Source of the DNA: Conidiobolus incongruus B7586
Lineage: Eukaryota > Entomophthoromycota > Entomophthoromycetes > Entomophthorales > Conidiobolaceae
Assembly (NCBI GenBank): GCA_000697335.1
Contig: JNEM01014551.1
Span: 1-17,438, forward strand
Direction: 5' to 3'
DNA: 17,438 nucleotides
This document shows positions 1-8,688 of this stretch, piece after piece. The position numbers and the translations under genes are program-made. Each line of letters begins with the position of its first letter. Positions within the stretch are counted from its first letter, which is position 1. The notes below the pieces were generated by a model that had not been told where the DNA came from, made no database searches, and was given only the letters and a program-made list of their open reading frames with translations.

Positions 1-472
1 AATCAAAAAATTTTTTTTATAATTTTAATAAAAATATAAAAATTTAATGATATAAATTTATTTCAAATTAAATTAAATATTTAATTATTGATGACAAGTT
101 GAAAAAATAATCTATTTTAAATAATTAAAATATATATTATAATAATAAATGGTTATATTTTAACTAAAGTTTTAGATATAATAGAATATCTATCATCAAA
201 ATATGTATATTTTAAATTTTAAATAATAAATTTGATCTATTGAAATGAAATTATTGAAATTATAATAGTATATAGCTTAATATTGAAATAGGATTAATGG
301 TAGAATATGAAGTTGATATTATTGTTGACAATTTGAATATTTTAAGTAAATATTAATTATTGATTTAAGGATATATATATTAATAATTTGTAATAAATCA
401 ATAAAAATTTTGAAGGCTTAAAAGTGTGAATTAAATTAATAAATTAAATATAATTAAACCAATCAATTTGAT
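1..472. other. AT-rich intergenic DNA, no gene seen
   Basis: This stretch is made almost wholly of A and T with stops in every frame. It lies downstream of the FKBP stop codon, so its right end probably holds that gene's 3' UTR and poly(A) signals; several AATAAA-like words occur, but in DNA this AT-rich they carry little weight. No RNA gene, tandem array or coding exon is supported. Confidence 0.6.
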
Positions 473-1328
473 TTATAAATCTTCATCTTCAACTTCTTCC
501 CCTTCTTCGTCATCTTCAAGCTTCTTAGAAGAATCCTCATTGTTATCTTTCTTGCTTAAAGATTCGTAATAAGCGTTGGAATTTTCGTAAATTTTAAGCA
601 TTTCAACTTCGAATACCAATGGAGAATTAGCTAACCAATTATTAATATATTTGAATTATAATATATTAGTTGATGATTCAATTACCAGGAATTTTAGGGG
701 GAGAACCGCGTGCACCATAAGCCATTTCAGAGGGAATCTTGATTTTGCGTTTTTCTCCTTCACACATACTAAATAGTTATTAGTTTGAAATTATTTTTAT
801 AAATATTAATATTACCCATTAAGACCAGTATCCCATCCTAATTAATTAACAAGTTATTTAGTACAATAAATTATAATATGTTTGATTGTGATATTTACCT
901 TTAATAACCATACCACGACCTAAATTAAAAAAGCACATATTAGTTAACAAAAATTATATATTATGATATTAACAAATTACCTAATTCAAATTCGAAAGGT
1001 TTATTTCTATCAAGACTAGAATCGAATTTACTTCCGTCTTTTAATAAAGTACCAGTATAGTGAACTTGAACATAATTTCTAATCAATTTTCAATAAATAT
1101 CGAATAAATTATTATGAATAACTATAAAAATTACCCTGGCTTAGCTTTAACTGTACACTTTTCCTTAGGCACACGCTTCAAAATACCTATACCAAATTTA
1201 ATTACTCATTGAATAATTGAATAAAATTAAGTATAACCAATTTGCAACTGATCCAACTTAGGTTGATCATCATCTTCAGACTTAGCAAATGCAAAACTTA
1301 ATAAACTGATTAAATATAATAATTTCAT
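473..1328 (-). CDS. ER-lumenal FKBP2/FKBP13-like peptidyl-prolyl cis-trans isomerase, seven exons
   Basis: FK506-binding prolyl isomerase, expected to assist protein folding in the ER lumen. Splicing the minus strand gives 174 residues. Exons are 1328-1238, 1186-1135, 1078-981, 919-899, 837-816, 768-686 and 630-473; every intron is GT...TAG, 47-61 bases long, and several hold ACTAAT-like branch points. Residues 1-15 form a signal peptide ([15 protein letters not shown]). The FKBP fold covers about 26-136: VHYTG (Tyr55), FD (66-67), MVIKGWD (Val85, Ile86, Trp89), AYG (Tyr112) and LVFEVE (Phe129) match the ligand-pocket positions of the family. Cys41 and Cys97 sit where FKBP13 has its disulfide, which supports an ER-lumen rather than cytosolic member. 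A lysine/acidic tail (about 145-174) ends in EDEDL. The exon joins restore the family pattern without gaps, so the model is strong; only the tail and the exact ATG lack outside support. Confidence 0.93.
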
Positions 1329-1440
1329 CGTTTTTATTTTAATATTATTTTAATTTAAATTGAATAGCAGTCAATTAATTAAAATGAGAGTGATATTTAT
1401 ATTGGAATTTGATTATTGATTAAAATTAGGGAATAATTAA

Positions 1441-1459
1441 CCAATGATTAATGACCACT
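1441..1459 (+). promoter_or_regulatory. ERSE-like match (CCAAT-N9-CCACT) upstream of the FKBP gene
   Basis: CCAAT at 1441-1445, nine bases, then CCACT at 1455-1459. This is one base off the mammalian ER stress response element (CCAAT-N9-CCACG), and its nearest edge is 113 bases upstream of the FKBP ATG. The arrangement is seen directly. Function is inference: fungal unfolded-protein responses are known to work through Hac1-type bZIP sites, not ATF6, so this may be a chance match around an ordinary CCAAT box. Confidence 0.2.
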
Positions 1460-4086
1460 TCACTATTTGTAATTTATGTGGTTACTTTCAAGAATTGAAA
1501 AGTTAATATGCATTTAACAGTTGAATTTTGATAAAATATCTTTTAATAATAATATGGTGATTGATATATGCTAAATTATTATATAGCCTTTTACTAGAAT
1601 ATTCAATTTAATCTCTATTTAAATTTTAATTTTTACTAAATTTTTATATTATTTATAGTTTTAATATTTATTAAATTTTAATCATTTTTTATAAATTGAA
1701 TAATAATAATTATTGATAAGTTATATTTGAACAATTAAAATTATTTTTTTTATTTAATTATTAATAAAATATTTATTTTTATTTTTATTATTAAAAATAT
1801 TGTAAAACTTATAATACTTAACCTCGGAATAATCATTGAAATTAAAATTATATATATTGATTTAGGACATGATTTAATATTATAAATTAATTCAAAATTA
1901 TATAAAAATCAAAATCAAGTTAATAAGTAATAGGTTCTCAATTCTGAATAAAAACAAGCAAAACTCAATATGATATAAAATTGAATAATTATTCGGTATC
2001 GAAATCTTTTCATAATAATAATTTTTATAGAATAAATATTTTTTTTGAAATATATTTTAATATTGAATTAAAAAATATTAATTATAACTAATGTATTTTT
2101 ATAAATTTAGACATTTAATTGAAATATTAATTAAAAAAGAGTATGATACTTGGTTCGTGTAATACGATAAATCTATTGCTATAGCGAAAGTCTCAAAATG
2201 ACATAATATAGGGTATATTATATTACTAACTTATTAATTATAAATTCAAGAATTATATGATTAGTTGTTTAATTTATTTGAGCTAATATTTTTTTCCAAA
2301 AATTAAAAAATTCTATTAATATTATTTTTAATAATATATAATATATATCTTTAATAATATTATTGAATGGTATAATATAGATCTAATCAATAAAAAATTG
2401 AGCTAATATATCGAGAAATATGATTGCTTTTTGAATCTAGTAATTGTTAACTATAATAATATTTTTGAATAAAAGTGTTTTAATTTGAAAATTAATATTT
2501 AGTTGAAATACTGGTTTTTTATTAAAACTTTCTTTTAACTTCCTTCAATTAAATGTTTTATTTTGAAAATTTTGAATTAAAATCAAATTCTAATAAGAAT
2601 TTTATATTAGATTGAACTTTTATACTTCAAAATTAGAACTTTAAATAATAAAATATATCAATATTGATATATTTTTATAATATATATATATATATATAAT
2701 AATTTTTTCAAATCGTTTAAATTCAATTTTTTCTATAACCTCTGTAATTTGACAGATTATCAATTGGATACTCAATTTAAATTTGAAATGAAAATTTCAT
2801 GCAAAAATCTATTTTAGAATGTTTAAAAACATATATATCATAAAGAATCAATATTTTTAATTTATTGAGTATTTTTATTAATTAATCGAATAACCTTTAT
2901 ATTAATAATTATTGAATCTAGACTTGATTCCAAAATATAATTTTGTTTTTTGGCGTAAATAGAGCTTTAATTAAGTTACAGCATATCAATCTAATATTAG
3001 ATTAATTGTTTTTACACTATAATATTTCAATTAAAAATTTGATGTTCTTTAGTATCAATAGGTTATAAAATTCAATATTTTAAGTTGTATTCTCCTATTA
3101 TTAGTTTTCTGTTAATTTAATTCCAATATAAAACTATCAGTTTTGTATTCTCGAAATTGGATCCGTTATTAAAATTCGGACTATGCATATTGATTATTTA
3201 TTTAATAAAGATATTTTTATTAATGTCACTTTAATCATAATTCAATATTATTTTATTGCCTTTTAATTAAGTGATTAAAATTGGCTTAAGTTTTATTATT
3301 GTTTCAATTAAAGATTAAAATAATTTTTGATATTTTAAAATCAATCCACATTCAATAATTGTGTAGAAATCTGGTTTTAATATTAATTAGCATCCTACCT
3401 TAACCATTTTCAAGTTGTTTAAACTCTAAATTAATTTAGATAATAATAAACAAATACATATAAAACCATCATAATTGACCAATAATTTTAGGATTGATTC
3501 TTATCAAAAATTTAATTGTTAATTTTTTTATTTACACTGATTATTAACTAGTTATTTATATTAACTTAATATATTTAATATATTGATTTTTCTATTAATA
3601 GAAATTATTTTGGAATTTTGGTTTATTTAATTAGGGTATTGAGATGGTCAAATTTAAAATTATTTAACATTGATAGAAACTGGAAAAGTGAAAGAAAATT
3701 AATCTATTCAAAAATTTACGTATTATTAGTTAAATTAATATTCCAAACATGATTTTTAATAACATTCAGAATTTGTTAATAATGCGTTAATATAAATCCA
3801 ATGATAGCTATAGTTTCGACAGTTTCAATTATTAAAATCAGTATTTTCTCCAAAATCACTCAAATTTTCAATATAATCCAAAAATTTTCATAATCCTGTT
3901 TTGAATGCAACAATTCACCACAATTAGCCAAAAGAATATTCAAAAATGCATTTAAACTTAAATCACACCAATCAAATTTACTAAATCCTAATTGAATTTG
4001 CATCTTTTTATTATACAATAACTCCATTCCCATAATTTTAAAATTAAAAAGTTCTAATTGTAAATTAATTTATTGATGATTAGGGA
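1460..4086. other. AT-rich intergenic DNA, no gene seen
   Basis: About 2.6 kb of very AT-rich sequence lies upstream of both the FKBP gene (minus) and the HTH gene (plus), so it is the shared divergent promoter space. Stops are frequent in all frames, and no run of conserved residues could be assembled across plausible GT...TAG introns. A short TA dinucleotide run sits at about 2681-2698. Confidence 0.55.
2681..2698. repeat. (TA)n microsatellite
   Basis: Nine perfect TA units in AT-rich intergenic DNA. Simple-sequence repeat with no sign of function. Confidence 0.9.
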
Positions 4087-4115
4087 AATGCTTTGCATTC
4101 TCATTTTGCAATGCA
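4087..4115. promoter_or_regulatory. Cluster of AATGC/GCATT inverted repeats upstream of the HTH gene
   Basis: AATGC (4087-4091) and GCATT (4095-4099) form a perfect inverted repeat with a 3-base spacer. A further AATGC at 4110-4114 makes a 6-base pair, TGCATT (4094-4099) with AATGCA (4110-4115). Three copies of one pentamer within 29 bases stand out in this AT-rich DNA. The cluster lies about 365 bases upstream of the HTH gene start. It could be a binding site for a dimeric regulator, possibly that gene's own product, but this is inference. Confidence 0.25.
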
Positions 4116-4478
4116 TCAATTTTTTACATAATTTGGGTATGTTTTTGGTGAAATGATATTACATAAAATTGAAATTTTTAAAGAGAGCAAATTGGAATGA
4201 AGACTGCTATTATTACAAAAGTTGATTATGTTTTTATTTTTTTGAGTTATACTGTATCGTTTCATTTATTTTGATTAGAAGTTGTTAATCTATTTTATTT
4301 CTTACTATATTTAATATATTTATAAATTTATACTTTCAATATTCATTTGATTTAATTGATGAAATGATTGACTAATCTGTATTTTTTTTAATTTTAGTTG
4401 TTCTAATTATTTCAATTTTATATTTCCTTATCTAAATACTGTAATTATTCTTTATTAATAATTTGCTTTTTTTCAATA

Positions 4479-5723
4479 ATGTCAGAAGCATTCACTTCAA
4501 TGCCCTTAGCTAATGAACAAAACTCACTAGTATTGCCTACACAAACTACCATTCAAATTGAATCCTTCGAACATGCGAATCCTTTAGAAAATACAACTCA
4601 AGAGAATGCCAATCAACAAACTAGTCTTCAAACCACACAGAATAACATAGGCTTGCAATTTGAAAATGCTGAAACTCAAAATCAGCAAATCAACAATATT
4701 GAACAACCTAAATTACAGAGGTTAACCAATGAACAAAAACGTCAAATTTGTATATATCATTTAAATAACCCTAAATTACGTCAAGGTCGACTTGCTGAAA
4801 TATTTAACACTCAACAGTATACTATTTCCAGAATTTTAAAAGAGAAGGCTAAGTGGCTTAATTTAGATTCAAATCAGAATGATGTAAATGCTAACAATAT
4901 TCCTGCTGTGAATAACGATCCCAATGCAACGGTAAATAATAACAATCAAACAACGACCAACTTGTCAGAGTTAGCGTTTCCCGAATTAGAAGCTGATCTT
5001 GCCAAATGGTATCAAGAGAGAAAGGATGCAAATGCTAAGCCCACCGATAAAGAAGTGCGAGAAAAGGCCAATGAACTCAAATCCAAGTTTGGAATTGAGA
5101 AAGATGCGGTTAACTTTTCCAACCAGTGGGTTGAAGGATTCAAGAAGAGGTATGGCTTCAAAAAATCTTATTACAAGCGCAGTCGATATCAATACAATCA
5201 AGAGGAGGGCAATCTCCCAATTATTATGATGGAAAGCCATTCCGAAATACCTAATGATGGATCGAGTTATATACAACCTGTCATGCAACAACATCAACCC
5301 GCTGCTCCTCCCACTTCTATTCCTATCAATCTTCCGCCTAATGGATTGAGTGATAATGCTGGATACAAGAACATTCGTCCCAATCCCGTAATGAATTCTT
5401 CAAATATCGGCACACCCAATGATAGCCGACCTGAAGTGTATCATCAATCCAACGAAGCATTAGAAGACAATGGAATAATGAATCACTATCACAATCTTCC
5501 TAAAGTGATTCAGCAAGGTGTTGAATTCCTCAACTATTTCGAAATGACAGGAGGCATCAATGAGCAAGAAAAGGCCACTGTCCTCAAACTGATCAACTTA
5601 GTAAGATTAAGAAATACAGTTCAAGAGGGCAAAAATTTGATTGATTATTTGAAGACTCAACCAGGTCTCAATATCGAAGATTTGGGAGCTCTAGACCGTA
5701 TCATTAACCAGATTGATATCTAA
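4479..5723 (+). CDS. CENP-B/Tc5-type double helix-turn-helix DNA-binding protein without a transposase core
   Basis: Intronless frame of 414 residues. An N-terminal Gln/Asn/Thr-rich stretch (1-78) is followed by a psq/CENP-B N-terminal-like helix-turn-helix (about 79-128, with LTNEQKRQICIYHL and QYTISRILKEKAKWL). After an Asn-rich spacer comes a second domain of the CENP-B/Tc5 type (about 166-228, with LEADLAKWYQERKD and NQWVEGFKKRYGFKK). Residues 250-336 are Pro/Asn-rich and look disordered, and 337-413 are predicted helical. The pogo/Tigger-type transposases, mammalian CENP-B and the fission yeast Abp1/Cbh proteins share this N-terminal pair but go on to a DDE domain of some 200 residues or more; here there is no room for one. 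The product is probably a nuclear DNA-binding protein, either a domesticated transposase derivative or a transcription factor; its target is unknown. The first ATG of the frame fits, since the DNA before it is AT-rich non-coding sequence. Confidence 0.85.
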   Translation: MSEAFTSMPLANEQNSLVLPTQTTIQIESFEHANPLENTTQENANQQTSLQTTQNNIGLQFENAETQNQQINNIEQPKLQRLTNEQKRQICIYHLNNPKLRQGRLAEIFNTQQYTISRILKEKAKWLNLDSNQNDVNANNIPAVNNDPNATVNNNNQTTTNLSELAFPELEADLAKWYQERKDANAKPTDKEVREKANELKSKFGIEKDAVNFSNQWVEGFKKRYGFKKSYYKRSRYQYNQEEGNLPIIMMESHSEIPNDGSSYIQPVMQQHQPAAPPTSIPINLPPNGLSDNAGYKNIRPNPVMNSSNIGTPNDSRPEVYHQSNEALEDNGIMNHYHNLPKVIQQGVEFLNYFEMTGGINEQEKATVLKLINLVRLRNTVQEGKNLIDYLKTQPGLNIEDLGALDRIINQIDI

Positions 5724-6713
5724 TATCTTGTGACTAACTTTTTAAAACTATCAATATTAAAAATATCATTAACCAACTTTCATTGATTAATTTATTGATA
5801 AAAGATATCCAATACTGCTAATCCAATGATATAAATTCTTAGGGAAATTAATAAAAGATGACACCAATCAAAATAGAATTAAGCCCTAATTTTTAGGTCA
5901 TTTTTTTATTTATTAGTAAATTGAGGAATTTTTTTTGTTTTTTATTAAATACGACGTCATTTAAATTGAATTCATTCTTTGGAGGTAAATAAATTTATTC
6001 ACTTCCCCTAATTCTTGCTTGGGTTACTACATTTTCTCCTCTTGGTTTTATCCAATTTTAGATTTAATTAGAGAATACTATGAAATTATAAAATTAAATT
6101 TTATAATAATGAAATTAATTTTTAAAATTATTATAAATAAAATAAAAATTAATTCACATATTGAATAATTATTCAATTAATCAAAATTTTGAAACAGTCA
6201 TAAAAAAATTTTTTAGAGGTGTATCGAAAAAGTAGCGTGATTAATATTTTAGTATTCAACTATTTCTTCTGTTTAAATAATTGCTTGTTCAATATTTACT
6301 CTACATCAAATGATTTCATAATCATGTCACAGTCTTCAATTCTCCTCCTTCTCCTCCTCCATTTAATGAATACTAAATTGAATTAGATTTAAAATCAAAT
6401 TTAATTTGCAGATGAATAATAAAGTTGGACTGAGAATTTAAAAAATTAAATAAACTAGTTTGATCAATTGTTGAGTTGAAAAGATTGAGTTTGAAACAAG
6501 AGTCCTAAAATAACTTAGGTAAATTATGTATGCATGTAGAGGGGAACTGACAAGGAGTTAATTTTATTTTACATACAAAAAAATTATTTTTGTTGGTGAA
6601 GGAGAGTTTAGTTTTTGTTAGTTCATTTTGTTTGCGATGGATGGGGTTAATAGTCGATGTTAATTCAATAGATTAGAATAAAACTGGATCATGAATATTT
6701 AAATGGGGAAATA
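5724..6713. other. Convergent intergenic region, no gene seen
   Basis: This space lies between the stop codons of two genes that face each other (HTH on plus, Ecl1-like on minus), so it should hold both 3' UTRs and terminators. It contains AT-rich DNA, a CTCCTCCTTCTCCTCCTCC tract near 6343-6361, and one CRE-like word (ACGACGTCAT at 5951-5960). No frame of useful length or RNA gene is supported. Confidence 0.55.
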
Positions 6714-7031
6714 TTATGGGAATCGATTAGAAAGTAATAGATGGGTCGTTTCCTGTCCCATCCCACTCTCAATTCTAGCACGACCTAAACTCAATTCAGG
6801 AGGTGACAGTTTGTTAACGGATGAATAACGGAAATGGGGAGATACTTGAGTTGAGGAATAGGAAGAAGGAGATTTCGTTAGTGGAGATAGAGTTACAGAG
6901 TTTGTGGCAAAAGAAACACTGGGAGAAGTATTCGGATTCGAGTCACGCTCTCTACACTGCGGACTGCAGTACAGCGTAGAGTTGCGGTAGTCGATATGTT
7001 GGTCGCAAACAGTACACCAATTTGTATCCAT
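6714..7031 (-). CDS. Ecl1-family zinc-binding protein (chronological lifespan regulator family)
   Basis: A 105-residue protein that starts MDTNWCTVCDQHID and carries a treble-clef-like pattern: Cys6, Cys9, then LYCSPQCRERD with Cys22 and Cys26. The C-x2-C / YCS-x2-C spacing right at the N-terminus, followed by a Ser/Pro-rich tail with several SP sites, is the hallmark of the small fungal Ecl1 proteins. In fission yeast these extend chronological lifespan, are induced by starvation and bind metal. I chose the ATG at 7031 because the family begins at or very close to this MD-x-x-(W/F)-C segment. An in-frame ATG at 7088 would add 19 hydrophobic residues (MPGLLLQYYYHFLLLIYSN) that do not fit the family and are more likely 5' UTR. 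The tail is not conserved enough to confirm the C-terminus. Family assignment is from recognition of the motif, without a search. Confidence 0.75.
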   Translation of the reverse strand: MDTNWCTVCDQHIDYRNSTLYCSPQCRERDSNPNTSPSVSFATNSVTLSPLTKSPSSYSSTQVSPHFRYSSVNKLSPPELSLGRARIESGMGQETTHLLLSNRFP

Positions 7032-7180
7032 GTTACTATAAATTAATAAGAGGAAGTGGTAGTAGTATTGTAGCAGTAGGCCAGGCAAAAGAGGACAAGA
7101 GTCTAAAACTTTAATAGATATACAAGTTTTAACAATTAATTAAAAGCTCTTTTATATGCTGATTGCGAAGGGAGAAATAG

Positions 7181-7240
7181 TCAAGTAGTTCGTGCTACCT
7201 TCTCGAAACTTGAACGCAAGCAACGAACAACTGTGTACAT
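7181..7240 (-). other. Possible upstream ORF in the Ecl1-like leader (19 codons)
   Basis: On the minus strand an ATG at 7240 opens a frame of 19 residues (MYTVVRCLRSSFEKVARTT) that stops at 7181, 149 bases before the Ecl1-like ATG. If transcription begins upstream of 7240 and this stretch is not removed by splicing, it would act as a uORF and could make translation depend on nutrient state. The transcript start is unknown, so this is only a candidate. Confidence 0.3.
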
Positions 7241-7426
7241 GGGCCTAATAAATAGTGAAGTTTCGGAAGAGATAAATTTACTTCAAATCAAATGTTTCTA
7301 AACAGAGTTAATTGGGTGGCAGATCTATACGCTCTGATTGGCTCGCTTCCTACCCTCCCCTCTCCTGTAATAGGAAATAAATTTGAGATGCATTACTCTT
7401 TACCACCCAGCCCATCCACATTCCCC

Positions 7427-7433
7427 TGACTCA
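7427..7433. promoter_or_regulatory. TGACTCA bZIP (Gcn4/AP-1 type) site
   Basis: Perfect match to the pseudo-palindromic TGA(C/G)TCA core bound by Gcn4/AP-1-type bZIP factors. It lies about 400 bases upstream of the Ecl1-like ATG, next to a CCCCT word. Fission yeast ecl1 is known to respond to nutrient starvation, so the site makes sense in context; binding is inference. Confidence 0.35.
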
Positions 7434-7526
7434 TTCGACCAATCCCATTGTCCAACTAAGACCATATCTATTCAAATTGATTGAGTTTACCACCTTAAAC
7501 AATACCTCTCTTTAATACAGAGGATT

Positions 7527-7652
7527 ATGGCAAACGAATTGATCAACTCAATAATTTTAGCCTTGGTCAAATTACTCACGCTCTTAACATCCGGAGATGT
7601 TGTTACACCTAACAGCCAATTGTATTCTGAGTTCAAAAGTATACGAAACTAA
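7527..7652 (+). CDS. Small unrecognised ORF (41 residues), doubtful
   Basis: The frame MANELINSIILALVKLLTLL... ends ...EFKSIRN before TAA at 7650. It has a hydrophobic helix at about 7-20, and its composition is richer in GC than the flanks. The opposite strand is also open here (7648-7495), directly after a TTTTAG acceptor-like word, so the coding strand, if any, is unclear. It could be a mini-gene diverging from the Ecl1-like gene, a first exon, an exon on the minus strand, or non-coding promoter DNA. No family is recognised. Confidence 0.2.
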   Translation: MANELINSIILALVKLLTLLTSGDVVTPNSQLYSEFKSIRN

Positions 7653-8208
7653 AATCAAATCAATTTGTCACCTTAGTAAATCCAGTTAAATTTCAACCGA
7701 GCTAAACGTTTACATAACCAACTCTTTATAAAAACCCAATCTCACTAAAAATCATCTTTATTCCCAATATTGCTTAAGGATGGTCCGATTTTTACAATAG
7801 AATCAATATTACCATCCCAAAAAGGTTAAATTCAATATATATTTGAACCCATTCAAATTTACAACCAACAATAAAATAACAAAAAATCACCAAATCAAAT
7901 AATAATAATAAGTGTAATATTCAATTTATTTTCAACCTTTATTTGTTTTAAAGATATGGGAATATTTATCATAGTTCTAAATTCATATATCTAATGTTTA
8001 TATATATGTATATAAATATTTAACAAAGCTATTTTGTTAATATACCGAGAGAGAATGATTTAACTTTTTAACTAACAAATATTTGAATAAAAAAAAAAAG
8101 AAAAGTTTTAAAATTGATAAAATTTTAAATTTTTTTTTATTTACTCATCTCTTTTTAATTTTTATCCTTTTAATTGATAATCAAACTAAAAATCATCCAT
8201 TGTATATT

Positions 8209-8230
8209 ATATATATATATATATATATAT
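8209..8230. repeat. (AT)n microsatellite
   Basis: Eleven uninterrupted AT units inside a broader AT-rich block. Simple repeat. Confidence 0.9.
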
Positions 8231-8368
8231 GTTAATTTACTATTTTTATTATATTATAATATTAAATTAATAAAATTTTATTTTATTGGATAATATTATT
8301 CAATAATAAATTATAAATTTTTATTATATTATTTTTTTTATTTATATTTTCTTTATAAAAAAGAAAAA

Positions 8369-8387
8369 TATATATATATATATATAT
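8369..8387. repeat. (AT)n microsatellite
   Basis: About nine AT units following an A-rich run and passing into a TATGTATG variant. Simple repeat. Confidence 0.85.
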
Positions 8388-8509
8388 GTATGTATATTAT
8401 ATTTAAATCAAATATTTAAATTATTGTAATTATTAAAAGTGTATTATATTAACTATTATTTAATATATATTTTTTCTTTTTTCAATATTATTTTTCTCAT
8501 TTTAAATTA

Positions 8510-8511
<2 letters not shown>

Positions 8512-8542
<31 letters not shown>
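8512..8542. repeat. (ATA)n trinucleotide microsatellite
   Basis: About ten uninterrupted AAT/ATA units. A second, shorter run of the same unit lies at 8666-8688. Confidence 0.9.
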
Positions 8543-8543
<1 letters not shown>

Positions 8544-8665
8544 TACTATTATAAAATCAAGTCCATTATTTTGAATGATTTATGAATATTAAGATATTTA
8601 AAAATGTTTTATATATTAATTTAAAATAATATTGTTAAATTTTTATTTTAGTTAAATTAAATATT

Positions 8666-8688
8666 AAATAATAATAATAATAATAATT
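8666..8688. repeat. (ATA)n trinucleotide microsatellite, second copy
   Basis: About seven AAT/ATA units, some 125 bases after the longer array of the same unit. Confidence 0.85.

Larger units (their letters stand above)
7032..7494 (-). promoter_or_regulatory. Upstream region of the Ecl1-like gene
   Basis: This stretch is clearly richer in GC than the intergenic DNA on either side, as expected for a leader and promoter. On the minus strand it holds a CCAAT box (7341-7337), about 305 bases before the ATG. It also holds a perfect palindromic bZIP-type word TGACTCA (7427-7433), CCCCT stress-element-like words (for example 7423-7427) and a short upstream ORF (7181-7240). A TTATAG word just before the ATG could be the acceptor of a 5' UTR intron. 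The words are seen; their use is inference. Confidence 0.4.

Noticed and set aside
2150-2220. Slightly less AT-rich patch that might be mitochondrial or tRNA-derived
   Set aside because: No cloverleaf, rRNA-like block or coding frame could be recognised.
4986-5297. Open frames on the minus strand and in another plus frame inside the HTH gene
   Set aside because: They lie wholly within the HTH coding frame, have no recognised motifs and are shadows of its less AT-rich codons.
5951-5960. CRE-like word ACGACGTCAT
   Set aside because: It lies between two convergent stop codons, not in a promoter, and is an imperfect match to TGACGTCA.
6714-7088. Longer Ecl1-like protein starting at the ATG at 7088
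   Set aside because: The extra 19 residues are hydrophobic and unlike the family, which begins at the MDTNWC segment. Kept only as an alternative start.
7150-7240. A tRNA-like look (a GTTCAAGTTTC word resembling a B box) in the Ecl1-like leader
   Set aside because: No acceptor stem, no A box at the right distance and no cloverleaf could be folded by eye.
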